64,000 nucleotides of DNA from Pelosinus sp. IPA-1 (GTDB lineage: Bacteria > Bacillota > Negativicutes > DSM-13327). The notes beneath the pieces are model-generated. The model was not told where the DNA came from. It did no database searches and saw only the letters and a program-made list of their open reading frames with translations. Where the stretch lies: NCBI RefSeq assembly GCF_030269905.1, contig NZ_BSVC01000004.1, forward strand, positions 496,001 through 560,000, in the 5' to 3' direction. This document shows, one piece after another, positions 37,004 to 44,650 of the stretch. Every line of letters starts with the position of its first letter. Positions within the stretch are counted from its first letter, which is position 1. The translations under genes were made by a program, and so were the position numbers.

Positions 37004-37030
37004 AATTTTACCACCACCAAGTTATTTAAT

Positions 37031-37060
37031 CCACCACTTCGCTCCACAATCACCCACTTT
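37031..37060 (-). promoter_or_regulatory. MraZ-binding box (three GTGG repeats at 10-bp spacing)
   Basis: On the minus strand three units begin AAAGTGGG, ATTGTGGA and GAAGTGGT at exact 10-bp intervals, about 30-57 nt before the mraZ ATG. This is the periodic GTGG repeat recognised by MraZ in other bacteria. A further GGTGGTGG nearer the ATG probably serves as ribosome site. Confidence 0.75.
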
Positions 37061-37077
37061 TAGTGTTCTATTTTAAC

Positions 37078-37109
37078 AAAAAAAAATCCTTCCTAATTCT
37101 TGAAGGATT
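37078..37109 (-). terminator. Intrinsic terminator after the deacetylase gene
   Basis: AATCCTTC / GAAGGATT (37085-37092, 37102-37109) with nine Ts following on the minus strand. A second, stronger hairpin ACAAAGGGCCC / GGGCCCTTTGT (37131-37141, 37149-37159) lies just before it. Together they insulate the dcw operon from the upstream gene. Confidence 0.85.
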
Positions 37110-37170
37110 TTAATTATTTTTAATTAAACGACAAAGGGCCCATCAATAGGGCCCTTTGTCCTGAACCTAT

Positions 37171-37986
37171 TTAACTTTTAATTAGTCCTAACTCTTCTAA
37201 GATAGGTGCACCATTTAGGCGAATAAAAAAGCTTCGAAAGGTTTTTTGTCCCTTAAAAATAGGAATACGTTGTAATGAATATAAATCACTATCAGCACCA
37301 ACTTGACCATATTCAATCGTAAATGCTGCCTTATATTTATTAGCCCTAACCATTTCTTCAATTTCTGCGTTATAGGTACCAGTTGGATATGCAAAATACT
37401 TTGGTGGTTTCCCCAATTGACGAGTCAATTCATCTCGAGACTCACTTAGTTCACTCATAATTTGTTCCTTACTAAGGGTCGTAAGAGATTTATGATTTGC
37501 AGTGTGAGAACCAAAGACAATACCACTCTTTTGCATCTCTCTAACCTGGTCCCAAGTCATAAATCGATCATCATGATTAATTAAATTCGTTACTAGAAAG
37601 ATCGTAGCGGTAAAACCATATTTTTTCAAAATTGGATACGCATTTGTATAATTATCAAGATAACCATCATCAAAAGTAATCAAAATAGGTTTATCTGGCA
37701 ATTCTTTGCAAGACTTTAAATATGCCATTAGCTGATCCGGTGTAATAGTATGGTAACCATTTTTATATAGATATTCCATCTGCTCTTCAAATTCTTGAGG
37801 CGAAACAGACAACGCATGATTTAATATGTCTACTTTGTGATAATTCAAAATAGGTATATTCTGAAGATTAATTGGGTTGCTTTCATTATAACTAGCCACA
37901 ACCGAAGTAGAATCAAATTTTAAAAGTGATATACAGAAAAAAAATAGTATAATTCCCAATGTAATATATGTCTTTCGTTTATTCAT
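37171..37986 (-). CDS. Polysaccharide deacetylase (NodB homology domain)
   Basis: 271-aa exported or membrane-anchored protein; an N-terminal hydrophobic stretch (residues about 8-23) is a signal or anchor. The NodB domain (about 90-215) has ITFDDGYLDNYTNAY with the catalytic and metal aspartates, FGSHTANHKSL with the metal histidines, and FAYPTG. It removes acetyl groups from N-acetylated sugars; in spore formers similar proteins act on peptidoglycan, but the substrate here is unknown. It is monocistronic, between its own terminators and a divergent gene. Confidence 0.88.
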   Translation of the reverse strand: MNKRKTYITLGIILFFFCISLLKFDSTSVVASYNESNPINLQNIPILNYHKVDILNHALSVSPQEFEEQMEYLYKNGYHTITPDQLMAYLKSCKELPDKPILITFDDGYLDNYTNAYPILKKYGFTATIFLVTNLINHDDRFMTWDQVREMQKSGIVFGSHTANHKSLTTLSKEQIMSELSESRDELTRQLGKPPKYFAYPTGTYNAEIEEMVRANKYKAAFTIEYGQVGADSDLYSLQRIPIFKGQKTFRSFFIRLNGAPILEELGLIKS

Positions 37987-38181
37987 AGTAATTCTTTTAC
38001 CATCTCCTTATACAGGATAATTTTCTTAAAAAATCCATTAATTTACTACAATTTTCTACCTTCCCTCTAAAATAAATACGATTCTAACTTAGTATAACAT
38101 TTCAGTTTTTGATTACAATAGCTAATAATAATTTCTTCCGTATTTTCTTAACTTTAGCCTTGAATATTGCAAAACGTAGCC

Positions 38182-38231
38182 AATTGTCCTTCCTTACAAA
38201 GAATGACAATTAAGAGCTACTATGCTATAGT
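38182..38231 (+). promoter_or_regulatory. Promoter with overlapping inverted repeat upstream of the DUF1858 gene
   Basis: ATGACA (38203-38208), 17 bp, TATAGT (38226-38231) form a plausible vegetative promoter. The repeat AATTGTC / GACAATT (38182-38188, 38205-38211) overlaps the -35, and ACTATGCTATAGT (38219-38231) is itself palindromic over the -10, suggesting operator control. Confidence 0.5.
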
Positions 38232-38267
38232 AATCGTAGTTACTATAAATAATTAGGAGGTTTTTTG

Positions 38268-38471
38268 ATGCTTATTACTGAAAAAATGAGTATTTTAGAG
38301 GTAGTAGAGAAATATCCACAAACTGTTTCTGTATTCCGTAATCATGGTATGGGATGTTTCGGCTGCTCTGCTGCACGATTTGAAAATATCGAACAAGGAG
38401 CCTCAGCCCACGGGATCGATATAACTGTACTTATGGCTGCTTTAAATGAAGCAGTAGAATCTAATTCTTAG
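38268..38471 (+). CDS. DUF1858 redox-disulfide domain protein
   Basis: 67 aa, a single DUF1858 domain. The segment HGMGCFGCSAARFENIEQGA carries the conserved CxxC-type pair of the hybrid-cluster-protein-associated disulfide family (TIGR03980-like). Likely a small redox partner or sensor in an anaerobe. AGGAGG is 7 nt before ATG 38268. One of few plus-strand genes; divergent from the deacetylase and convergent with feoA. Confidence 0.88.
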   Translation: MLITEKMSILEVVEKYPQTVSVFRNHGMGCFGCSAARFENIEQGASAHGIDITVLMAALNEAVESNS

Positions 38472-38485
38472 TCGTCTTACTAATA

Positions 38486-38531
38486 AGTTACATAAAAAAC
38501 TTGGCATTTTGCCAAGTTTTTTTATGTAACT
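38486..38531. terminator. Bidirectional terminator between DUF1858 gene and feoA
   Basis: A very long stem, AGTTACATAAAAAACTTGGC at 38486-38505 pairing with 38511-38531, with an A-run on one arm and a T-run on the other. It can end both the DUF1858 gene and feoA. Confidence 0.9.
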
Positions 38532-38564
38532 CTATACTTAATTTCCGTCGCTACTCCTTAAGCC

Positions 38565-38798
38565 TTATTCTAATGTCACAATAATATTTTTTGCAATTTC
38601 AAAATCTAAAGCAATTTGTGTATATCCTACTTCCAATACAAAAACAGGATAGGTTTGTAAAATCTTAATCAGCACCCCCGGTAAGATTCCAAAGGCAGCC
38701 ATTTTTCGTAAATGACTATCTTCGCTACTTAGTAAAAGCCTTACAACACGTACCATATTCCCTTTCTTAAGCCTTACAATGGGTACAGGTTTCATCAT
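38565..38798 (-). CDS. feoA: Ferrous iron transport protein A
   Basis: 77-aa SH3-like domain of the FeoA/DtxR C-terminal type (RLKKGNMVRVVRLLL, RKMAAFGILPGVLIKI, VLEVGYTQIALDFEIAKNI). It assists FeoB in Fe(II) uptake. ATG 38798 follows AAGGAG by 8 nt. It lies 41 bp after the 3' part of feoB and is expected to be cotranscribed with it when feoB is continuous. Confidence 0.9.
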   Translation of the reverse strand: MMKPVPIVRLKKGNMVRVVRLLLSSEDSHLRKMAAFGILPGVLIKILQTYPVFVLEVGYTQIALDFEIAKNIIVTLE

Positions 38799-38839
38799 AT
38801 CTTCATCTCCTTGCAAATAGCCATTAAAGGCAATTCTTG

Positions 38840-39535
38840 CTATAAGCTAATTGACCAATAATATAGTAAGTGAGATAGTACGAATCCGCCAATAAAAGCT
38901 AAAAAAATGATAGTTAATAGCATTAACATGGAGATAAATACTCCTCTTTCCTTTATCATTACCGCAACTTGCGCTACACATGGTACAAATAATGTTAATG
39001 TCGTACTAGCAATCAATAGTTGTTCTTTACTTAGGCGATTCGTAGCACACATCTCATATAGCCCAGCAGCCCCATAGTCTCTTCGGAAAAATCCTAATAA
39101 GAACGGCTGCGCGGTTTCTATTGGCAAGCCTAGTAATACCATAATAGGCTCTAGTTGACTTATAATATAAGATAAAACTCCATATCGGTCTCCACACCAC
39201 ATAATAAAACTCGTTATGAGGAAAACTGGCAGTATTTCCACAAAATACCACCACATGCGGATGAACGCCTTGTGAAAAACATTCGATAATTTTGGAAGAC
39301 GTAGTGGTGGTATTTCCATATAAAAAGCACTACTAGTTCCAGGCATTAACTTCCCAGACAGCCATCCAATACTCGTGAAAATGACTAGCATATAGACTCC
39401 CCATATTACCACTGATAAAGAAGAATCAGATAATAGTGCTAAAATAACGCCTAATTGTGCGGAACAGGGTATTGTTAAAGCAAGTAAGAAGGTTGATAGA
39501 ATTCTTTCGCGGCGTGTTTCCAATGTTCGAGTTAC
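38840..39535 (-). pseudogene. feoB: feoB 3' part (C-terminal membrane domain), split by element 2
   Basis: It encodes VTRTLETRRERILSTF through the C-terminal gate/transport domain, about 230 residues, with several transmembrane helices, IPCSAQLGV, GFFRRDYGAAGLYEM and FVPCVAQVAV, all FeoB hallmarks. There is no native start; a TTG at 39523 could only give a membrane fragment. Upstream of 39535 the homology stops abruptly and element sequence begins. The missing N-terminal 416 residues are at 42501-43747. Rejoined, FeoB would be 644 aa. Confidence 0.9.
39528..39535. repeat. Element 2 attachment core, left copy
   Basis: CGAGTTAC on the plus strand; shares CG, GT and AC at matching positions with CGTGTGAC at 42501-42508. 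Both encode Val-Thr-Arg of feoB in the same frame. Confidence 0.65.
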
Positions 39536-39621
39536 AACACGCGAAAAACAAACGCACCAAGTCTTACTCTTATTACTTGACGCATGATATAAACCTTGTC
39601 CACGTTAAGCCGAGTCTGAAT

Positions 39622-39750
39622 TTATTCGCTTTGTTTTTGCGGAATAAAGAATGGCTTTAAAGCATTTAACAAGTCATCAATAAATTCTTTTGGTGTTTCA
39701 TCTTCGGAATATATCCTTCCATCTATCTCATATTCAAAAATTACTTCCAT
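39622..39750 (-). CDS. 42-aa acidic protein, element 2
   Basis: Begins ATG 39750 with GGGGGG 6 nt upstream. The protein (MEVIFEYEIDGRIYSEDETP...) is acidic at the start with a short amphipathic helix (FIDDLLNALKPFF). Function not recognised. Found alone between the feoB fragment and yitT, inside the element. It could be an accessory factor for recombination, but nothing in the sequence proves it. Confidence 0.5.
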   Translation of the reverse strand: MEVIFEYEIDGRIYSEDETPKEFIDDLLNALKPFFIPQKQSE

Positions 39751-39900
39751 CTTAATCCCCCCATTACTATATATGCTTAAGATTTGTCCATATTGCTACA
39801 AAAAAATAAGCATTCAGTAAATAGGTTATAAAAATTATTTTGTACTATTACCGTTTTGCCGCACTAAGAAAATTTAAATTGCCTACATTATTCCAAAGGA

Positions 39901-39940
39901 AGACACGGCTCTATCAAATAGAGCCGTGTCTCCTTTTTTA
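39901..39940. terminator. Strong hairpin downstream of yitT
   Basis: Perfect 12-bp stem AGACACGGCTCT / AGAGCCGTGTCT (39901-39912, 39920-39931). The better T-run lies on the plus strand (CCTTTTTTATTT), yet the only nearby gene end is yitT on the minus strand. Direction is therefore uncertain. Confidence 0.65.
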
Positions 39941-39979
39941 TTTAACTTCACGTTTTATGGAACATTCATACTTTTGACA

Positions 39980-40840
39980 TTAATGAATTGACTTCTTTTT
40001 GACTCTGCCGCCCATGACATCATGCACATCCGTTACTGTAACAAAAGCAGTTTCATCTTTTTCTTGCACAATCGTTTTGAGTTTGGCTATTTCAAGACGT
40101 GTAATGACGGAATAGAGAATTTTTTTAGATTCTCCCGAATAACCGCCTTCACCATGAAAAATAGTTACACCTCTCCCTAAACGAGCCATTAGCGCATCTG
40201 CAATTTCGTCAGGAGCTTCTGTAACAATTAGAATTCCTTTCGATTCATCTAACCCTTCAATCGTTATGTCAATCACTTTAAAAGCAATAAAGTACGCTAC
40301 TAAGGAATACATGGCTTTATCCCAGCTAAAAACGAAACCCGCACTGCACAAAATAAAAAGATTAAAAAACATAACGATTTCACCAATAGAAAATCCTGAT
40401 TTTTTCCCTAGCAAAATAGCGACTATCTCCGTGCCATCTAAAGATCCCCCATACCTGATAATTATGCCGACACCGATTCCAACGACGATTCCTCCAAAAG
40501 TAGCCGATAAAAATAGATCTCTAGTAACTTCTGTAATGGGATGAAATATTGAGACCCAGTAGGATAAAGATAAAATTGAAAAAATAGTTGAAATGGCAAA
40601 TGTTTTTCCAATTTGCGTATATCCCAAGTATAAAAAAGGTAGGTTTAACAGCACCAAGAACAGACTTAATGGCATGCCAGTCAAATGACTTGCCATAATA
40701 GATATTCCTACAATACCGCCATCAATGATTTGGTTAGGAACTAAAAATTCTTCTAGTCCAATGGCAGTAAAAATAGAGCCGATTAAAAGCATTATGTATT
40801 TTTTTATCGTGGATATAATTATTTTTTTCTTCTTTTGCAA
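39980..40840 (-). CDS. YitT-family membrane protein, cargo of element 2
   Basis: 286 aa. Five to six N-terminal transmembrane helices (residues about 15-190), with GLEEFLVPNQIIDGGIVGISI and RYGGSLDGTEI as in YitT (DUF161), then a cytosolic DUF2179 domain (about 200-286, GILIVTEAPDEIADALM...). Function unknown; the family is common and multi-copy in Firmicutes. TTG 40840 with GGAGGGGGAGAA somewhat far upstream. It is not an obvious mobile-element gene, so it looks like captured cargo. Confidence 0.88.
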   Translation of the reverse strand: MQKKKKIIISTIKKYIMLLIGSIFTAIGLEEFLVPNQIIDGGIVGISIMASHLTGMPLSLFLVLLNLPFLYLGYTQIGKTFAISTIFSILSLSYWVSIFHPITEVTRDLFLSATFGGIVVGIGVGIIIRYGGSLDGTEIVAILLGKKSGFSIGEIVMFFNLFILCSAGFVFSWDKAMYSLVAYFIAFKVIDITIEGLDESKGILIVTEAPDEIADALMARLGRGVTIFHGEGGYSGESKKILYSVITRLEIAKLKTIVQEKDETAFVTVTDVHDVMGGRVKKKSIH

Positions 40841-40948
40841 TACGAGACTTCTCCCCCTCCTGCATGAATTTTACTATTCCTTTTAAGTTAAATTCTATAA
40901 AAATTTTTTTTCCCCTTTTAATATTTTACATCCGCTCCAAAATAATCC

Positions 40949-40963
40949 TCATGATGTTCATGA
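40949..40963. promoter_or_regulatory. Palindrome upstream of recombinase 2
   Basis: TCATGATGTTCATGA, two TCATGA half sites around TGT, about 70 bp before the recombinase start. CATAGATTA at 41003-41011 fits the sigma-K -10 pattern CATANNNTA but has no clear -35. Both are candidates only. Confidence 0.3.
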
Positions 40964-41034
40964 AACTATTTCTAAGAATTTTCGAATTGAATATATTTTA
41001 TTCATAGATTAACTAACGTTTTATGGAGGATATT

Positions 41035-42486
41035 ATGAATGCTCTTTACTGTCGTGTAAGTACTGACCTTCAGGCAGAAACAGGATATTCAATTGGTGAT
41101 CAAATACGTACTTGTCGCGAACATGTGCTTGAGCTTGGCCTAGAAACATCTAGAAGTTTTGAATATATTGATGATGGTTATAGTGGAGAGTACTTGGAAA
41201 GACCTGCTCTTGACCGTTTAAGGGAAGATCTAAGAGCTAAACTAATACAAGACGTCATAATATATGACCCAGACCGCCTTAGTCGTAACTTAACCAACCA
41301 GTTGCTTTTAGCTGATGAGATTGAAAAAGCTGGTGCAGCGCTACACTTTGTAACTGGCAGCTATGATGCTTCGCCTGAGGGACGTCTCTTTTTCTCAATT
41401 CGTGGTGCGATCAGCGCCTTCGAAAAAGCCAAGATTCGTGAACGTACGCTACGGGGTAAACGCGCAAAAGCCCGGAATGGTAAAATGATACAAAATGGCC
41501 ATGCTTACGGATATGATTGGGACGAGGAAAATAGTACCTACATCATTAATCAGAAGGAAGCTGCCATTGTTAAAATGATTTATGATTTATATCTCAGTCG
41601 AAAACATACCATAAAAGATATTGCACTTTTTCTTAAACAGCAAAACATTTACAATCGAAAAAATAGCCCTTTTACTCTTTCTATGATTTATCGGATTTTA
41701 ACTGATGAAAAATATGCGGGTATAAAATGGTCATTTAATATATATGATAAGAAAATTAGTCAATATAGACGTCAAAAAATAGTAAGACCGCAAGAAGAAT
41801 GGATTCCCATTCCAATTTCTCCAATTATTACATCAGTTGAATATCAAACTGTACGGCAAATTCTATCGGAAAACAAGCGCAAAAGTCCACGTAATACAAA
41901 GCAACAGTATCTTTTACGCAATTTTATTCAATGTGCAGTTTGCGGCTATGGTATATCTGCCCATCATAAGAACTACTCTTCTGGTAAAGAATATACTTGG
42001 TATAAATGTCATTCTGGAGGAACCGATAAATCATTAACCCCTTGTGGTAACCCTGCTATTTCTGCTTTAGAGCTTGATAATCTAATCTGGAAGCATCTCT
42101 GCAGGATTACCTACAGTCAAAAAGAACTTACCTCAATCTTGCGGCAAGAAATAGTCCTCGATAATACAGCACAACTAACTAATCTTAAAGACTATCACAA
42201 TCAACTTAAAAAGAAACAGACAACTATACTACGTTGGTTTAATGATAATATTTTATCTCCCGACGACGCTGAAAAAGAACTACAGTTTCTAAAAAAAGAA
42301 CTGCAAACTACCTTTTCTTCTATCAGTAAACTATCTTCTAAAACTAAAAAAGGACTTACTAAAACTCCTGAAGAGATTCTAGCAGCAACATCCTTCGCAG
42401 AACGCCGTGCCATTTTCGAAAACTTAGGTTGGAAAGTATTAGTTGATAATCGTCAGAAACCAGTAAGAATACGATTTAAAATATAA
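41035..42486 (+). CDS. Large serine recombinase of element 2 (SpoIVCA/CisA type)
   Basis: 483 aa. Resolvase domain with catalytic S9 in YCRVSTDLQ and DPDRLSRNL, EKAKIRERT; recombinase domain with YGYDWDEEN; zinc ribbon CAVC ... C ... C near 295-340; then a coiled-coil region. Highly similar along its length to the recombinase at 11481, and both genes share the leader TTTTATGGAGGATA. ATG 41035 lies 5 nt after GGAGG; an earlier ATG at 41023 overlaps this site. It is convergent with the feoB 5' part; stops are 4 bp apart. Confidence 0.93.
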   Translation: MNALYCRVSTDLQAETGYSIGDQIRTCREHVLELGLETSRSFEYIDDGYSGEYLERPALDRLREDLRAKLIQDVIIYDPDRLSRNLTNQLLLADEIEKAGAALHFVTGSYDASPEGRLFFSIRGAISAFEKAKIRERTLRGKRAKARNGKMIQNGHAYGYDWDEENSTYIINQKEAAIVKMIYDLYLSRKHTIKDIALFLKQQNIYNRKNSPFTLSMIYRILTDEKYAGIKWSFNIYDKKISQYRRQKIVRPQEEWIPIPISPIITSVEYQTVRQILSENKRKSPRNTKQQYLLRNFIQCAVCGYGISAHHKNYSSGKEYTWYKCHSGGTDKSLTPCGNPAISALELDNLIWKHLCRITYSQKELTSILRQEIVLDNTAQLTNLKDYHNQLKKKQTTILRWFNDNILSPDDAEKELQFLKKELQTTFSSISKLSSKTKKGLTKTPEEILAATSFAERRAIFENLGWKVLVDNRQKPVRIRFKI

Positions 42487-42490
42487 TCTT

Positions 42491-43747
42491 TTATCTTTCA
42501 CGTGTGACCATAACTGCCATTGTTCCACATCCAAGTCCCAATGCAAAAGGAATAACAGCTCGACCATTAAGACTCAATTTCTTAAATATAATATCCATTA
42601 ACATTGCTAAACGCGGCAAGTATCCACTGTCTTCAAGAATTGCAAATACGAAGAAAAAAGTACTAACAATTGGTAATATGATAATAAATGCATAGCGAAA
42701 ACCTAACGTGAATAATCCATACTTACCTACTACTAATGACTGCATCCATTCCCAAGGAATGGATTGATATACAAATAACTGTACGAGAGGATTAATATAG
42801 GGCACAAAAATACTATTATCAATATAATCCACTAAAAAACCTGCTCCAAACCTTCCGACAAATTGATATATTCCAAAAAATAATACTAAACTTAAAATGG
42901 GTAACCCAGTTGCAGGTTCCCTCGTTAAACGCCCCAGTTTTTCACCAGTTCCTTGTTGATATATTCCCCGTTCTTTTAAAACCTTATCACATATACTATC
43001 AACGATTTTTTGGCGCTCTATCGCTATTACGTATTCCATGCCATATTGGTAACAATCACCTAATTTCTTTATTTCGGTAATCATCTCACAAAATAAAGGC
43101 TCCCTACCAGAAGCTAGTTGGTAAAACACTTTATCTCCCTGTATCAGCAAAAGAGCTACCATACGAGGTGATATGCCATACCCTTCCTTTAATTGATTAC
43201 TAATTAGCATAATAGATTGTTCAATGGTATTAGTAAATTTCATATGAAAGCACGACTGTACTGGACGATATTGCCCAATTTCTTTTTTTAGGATCTCCAA
43301 TCCAATGCCATTTATCGCTGACGCTGGGATTACCGGAATTCCTAGTATTCTACTAAGATGCCCAATATCAAGAACAATACCCTTTTTTTCAGCTTCATCC
43401 ATTAAATTAACAACTACTACCACGGGGAACCCCATATCTAAGAGCTGTATTGTTAGATTTAACATCCTGCGAATATTCTTAGCGTCCATTACGTGCACGA
43501 CAATATCTGGCTTTTCTTGCAATAATATAGACCTAGTTACTCTTTCTTCATCCGTAATTGTTATGAAGGAGTACATACCTGGAGTATCTATAATTTCATA
43601 CATTCTACCATTTATTTTACAATATCCAGAAGAAACATCAACAGTGGTTCCCGGATAATTAGATACAGCCACATACTGTCCTGTTAAATAATTAAAGATT
43701 ACACTTTTACCTACATTAGGTGGACCCACTAACACCACTTTTGCCAA
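42491..43747 (-). pseudogene. feoB: feoB 5' part (G domain and first membrane segments), split by element 2
   Basis: Encodes FeoB residues 1-416 plus two element-derived codons before a stop. GTP-binding motifs G1 GPPNVGKS (8-15), G3 DTPG (54-57) and G4 NLMD (114-117), the helical domain, and the first transmembrane helices up to ALGLGCGTMAVMVTR are present. It lacks the remaining gate domain, found at 38840-39535, so it cannot transport iron alone. TTG 43747 with GGAGGG upstream. Intact coding on both sides argues for recent insertion or for programmed excision. Confidence 0.9.
42501..42508. repeat. Element 2 attachment core, right copy
   Basis: CGTGTGAC on the plus strand, partner of CGAGTTAC at 39528-39535. 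Located at the last native codons of the feoB 5' part. Confidence 0.65.
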
Positions 43748-43810
43748 TCATCTTCCCTCCACCACTAAAAATTATATTGCTATTTTCCTATTCAAAAAGC
43801 AACATAATTA

Positions 43811-43861
43811 GAACAAAAAAAACAACCATACAACAGCTACGCTGTTATATGGTTGTTTTTC
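43811..43861. terminator. Terminator after trxA
   Basis: AACAACCATA-CAACAG pairs with CTGTTATATGGTTGTT around a small loop, with A-run and T-run on both sides. It ends trxA on the minus strand before feoB. Confidence 0.8.
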
Positions 43862-44185
43862 TTATAGCAAAGGTGTAATTTTGTCGCTAATAGCTGATTT
43901 TGGCATAAAGCCCATTAGCTTTTCAACCTTTTCACCTTTTTTCATTAGAATCATAGTTGGTAAGCTCATTACACTATACTTTTGTGCCACAGCCTTGTTT
44001 TCATCCACACTAATCTTTACGAATTTTACCTTGCTACTCATATCAGCCGCTAACTCATCAAAAACGGGCGCTAACTTAGTACAATGCCCACACCAAGGAG
44101 CCCAAAAATCGACTAATACAGGTAAATCAGACTCTACTACTTCCCTTTGAAAATTTTCTTCATTTACTATAGTTACATTCGACAT
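43862..44185 (-). CDS. trxA: Thioredoxin
   Basis: 107-aa thioredoxin fold with active site FWAPWCGHCTKLAP. The pair is CGHC rather than the more usual CGPC, a change known in some thioredoxins that alters redox potential toward that of protein disulfide isomerases. The cis-proline is in MSLPTMILM. It starts 4 bp after the CoA-binding gene. Confidence 0.9.
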   Translation of the reverse strand: MSNVTIVNEENFQREVVESDLPVLVDFWAPWCGHCTKLAPVFDELAADMSSKVKFVKISVDENKAVAQKYSVMSLPTMILMKKGEKVEKLMGFMPKSAISDKITPLL

Positions 44186-44189
44186 TATG

Positions 44190-44582
44190 TTATGCCTCCT
44201 TTTTTCTAAGCTCTACCATAATACAAGCATGATGTACCACTGTAAGTCCTAATTCCTCGGCAACTTGAATGACCTGCTTTGCATCAGCACCTGGTTGCAG
44301 CCAAACATTTTGTATACCAAGTTCAGCACATTCACGCATAATAGCTTCCCCCACTTTTGCTGGCACTACCACATCTACCGCATCTGGTTTTTTAGGTAAG
44401 TCCTTTAAAGCAGAATAGCATTTTTGTCCTAATATCTCACTTACACCTGGATTAATAGGATATACCTCTAATCCTGCATCTAACATGACTTTAAAAATTT
44501 TATATCCAAATTTTTCTTTATTATCTGTAGCTCCCACAACTGCCCAAGTTTTCAAATTTAACATAGTATCAATAGTGCTCAA
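44190..44582 (-). CDS. CoA-binding domain protein (YccU-like)
   Basis: 130 aa, single Rossmann-type CoA-binding domain: WAVVGATDNKEKFGYKIFK at residues 13-31, VYPINPGV, VDVVVPA and NVWLQPGA. Related stand-alone proteins bind CoA; biological role unclear. TTG start with GGGAGG upstream. Shares an operon with trxA. Confidence 0.85.
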   Translation of the reverse strand: MSTIDTMLNLKTWAVVGATDNKEKFGYKIFKVMLDAGLEVYPINPGVSEILGQKCYSALKDLPKKPDAVDVVVPAKVGEAIMRECAELGIQNVWLQPGADAKQVIQVAEELGLTVVHHACIMVELRKKEA

Positions 44583-44650
44583 GTATGTTCCTCCCTTATA
44601 TTCACTTTAGTTACATTATATTCCCCTATATATTTTAGGTCAACATTTCA

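Larger units (their letters stand above)
39528..42500. mobile_element. Element 2: serine-recombinase element interrupting feoB
   Basis: A 2,973-bp insertion between the Val-Thr-Arg codons of feoB. The left side reads GTA ACT CG and the right side GTC ACA CG on the minus strand; removing one copy restores VTRTLETRRER in frame. It holds a 42-aa gene and a YitT-family gene on the minus strand and a large serine recombinase on the plus strand, whose stop is 15 bp from the right boundary. Same layout as element 1. The shared core is short (six of eight bases), so the exact crossover dinucleotide (GT, AC or CG) cannot be fixed. Confidence 0.87.

Noticed and set aside
39502-42508. Alternative crossover for element 2 at the similar strings CGTGAAAGA and CGCGAAAGA
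   Set aside because: Joining there would drop TLETR from FeoB, a conserved segment that is present on the left side; the Val-Thr-Arg junction restores the full motif.
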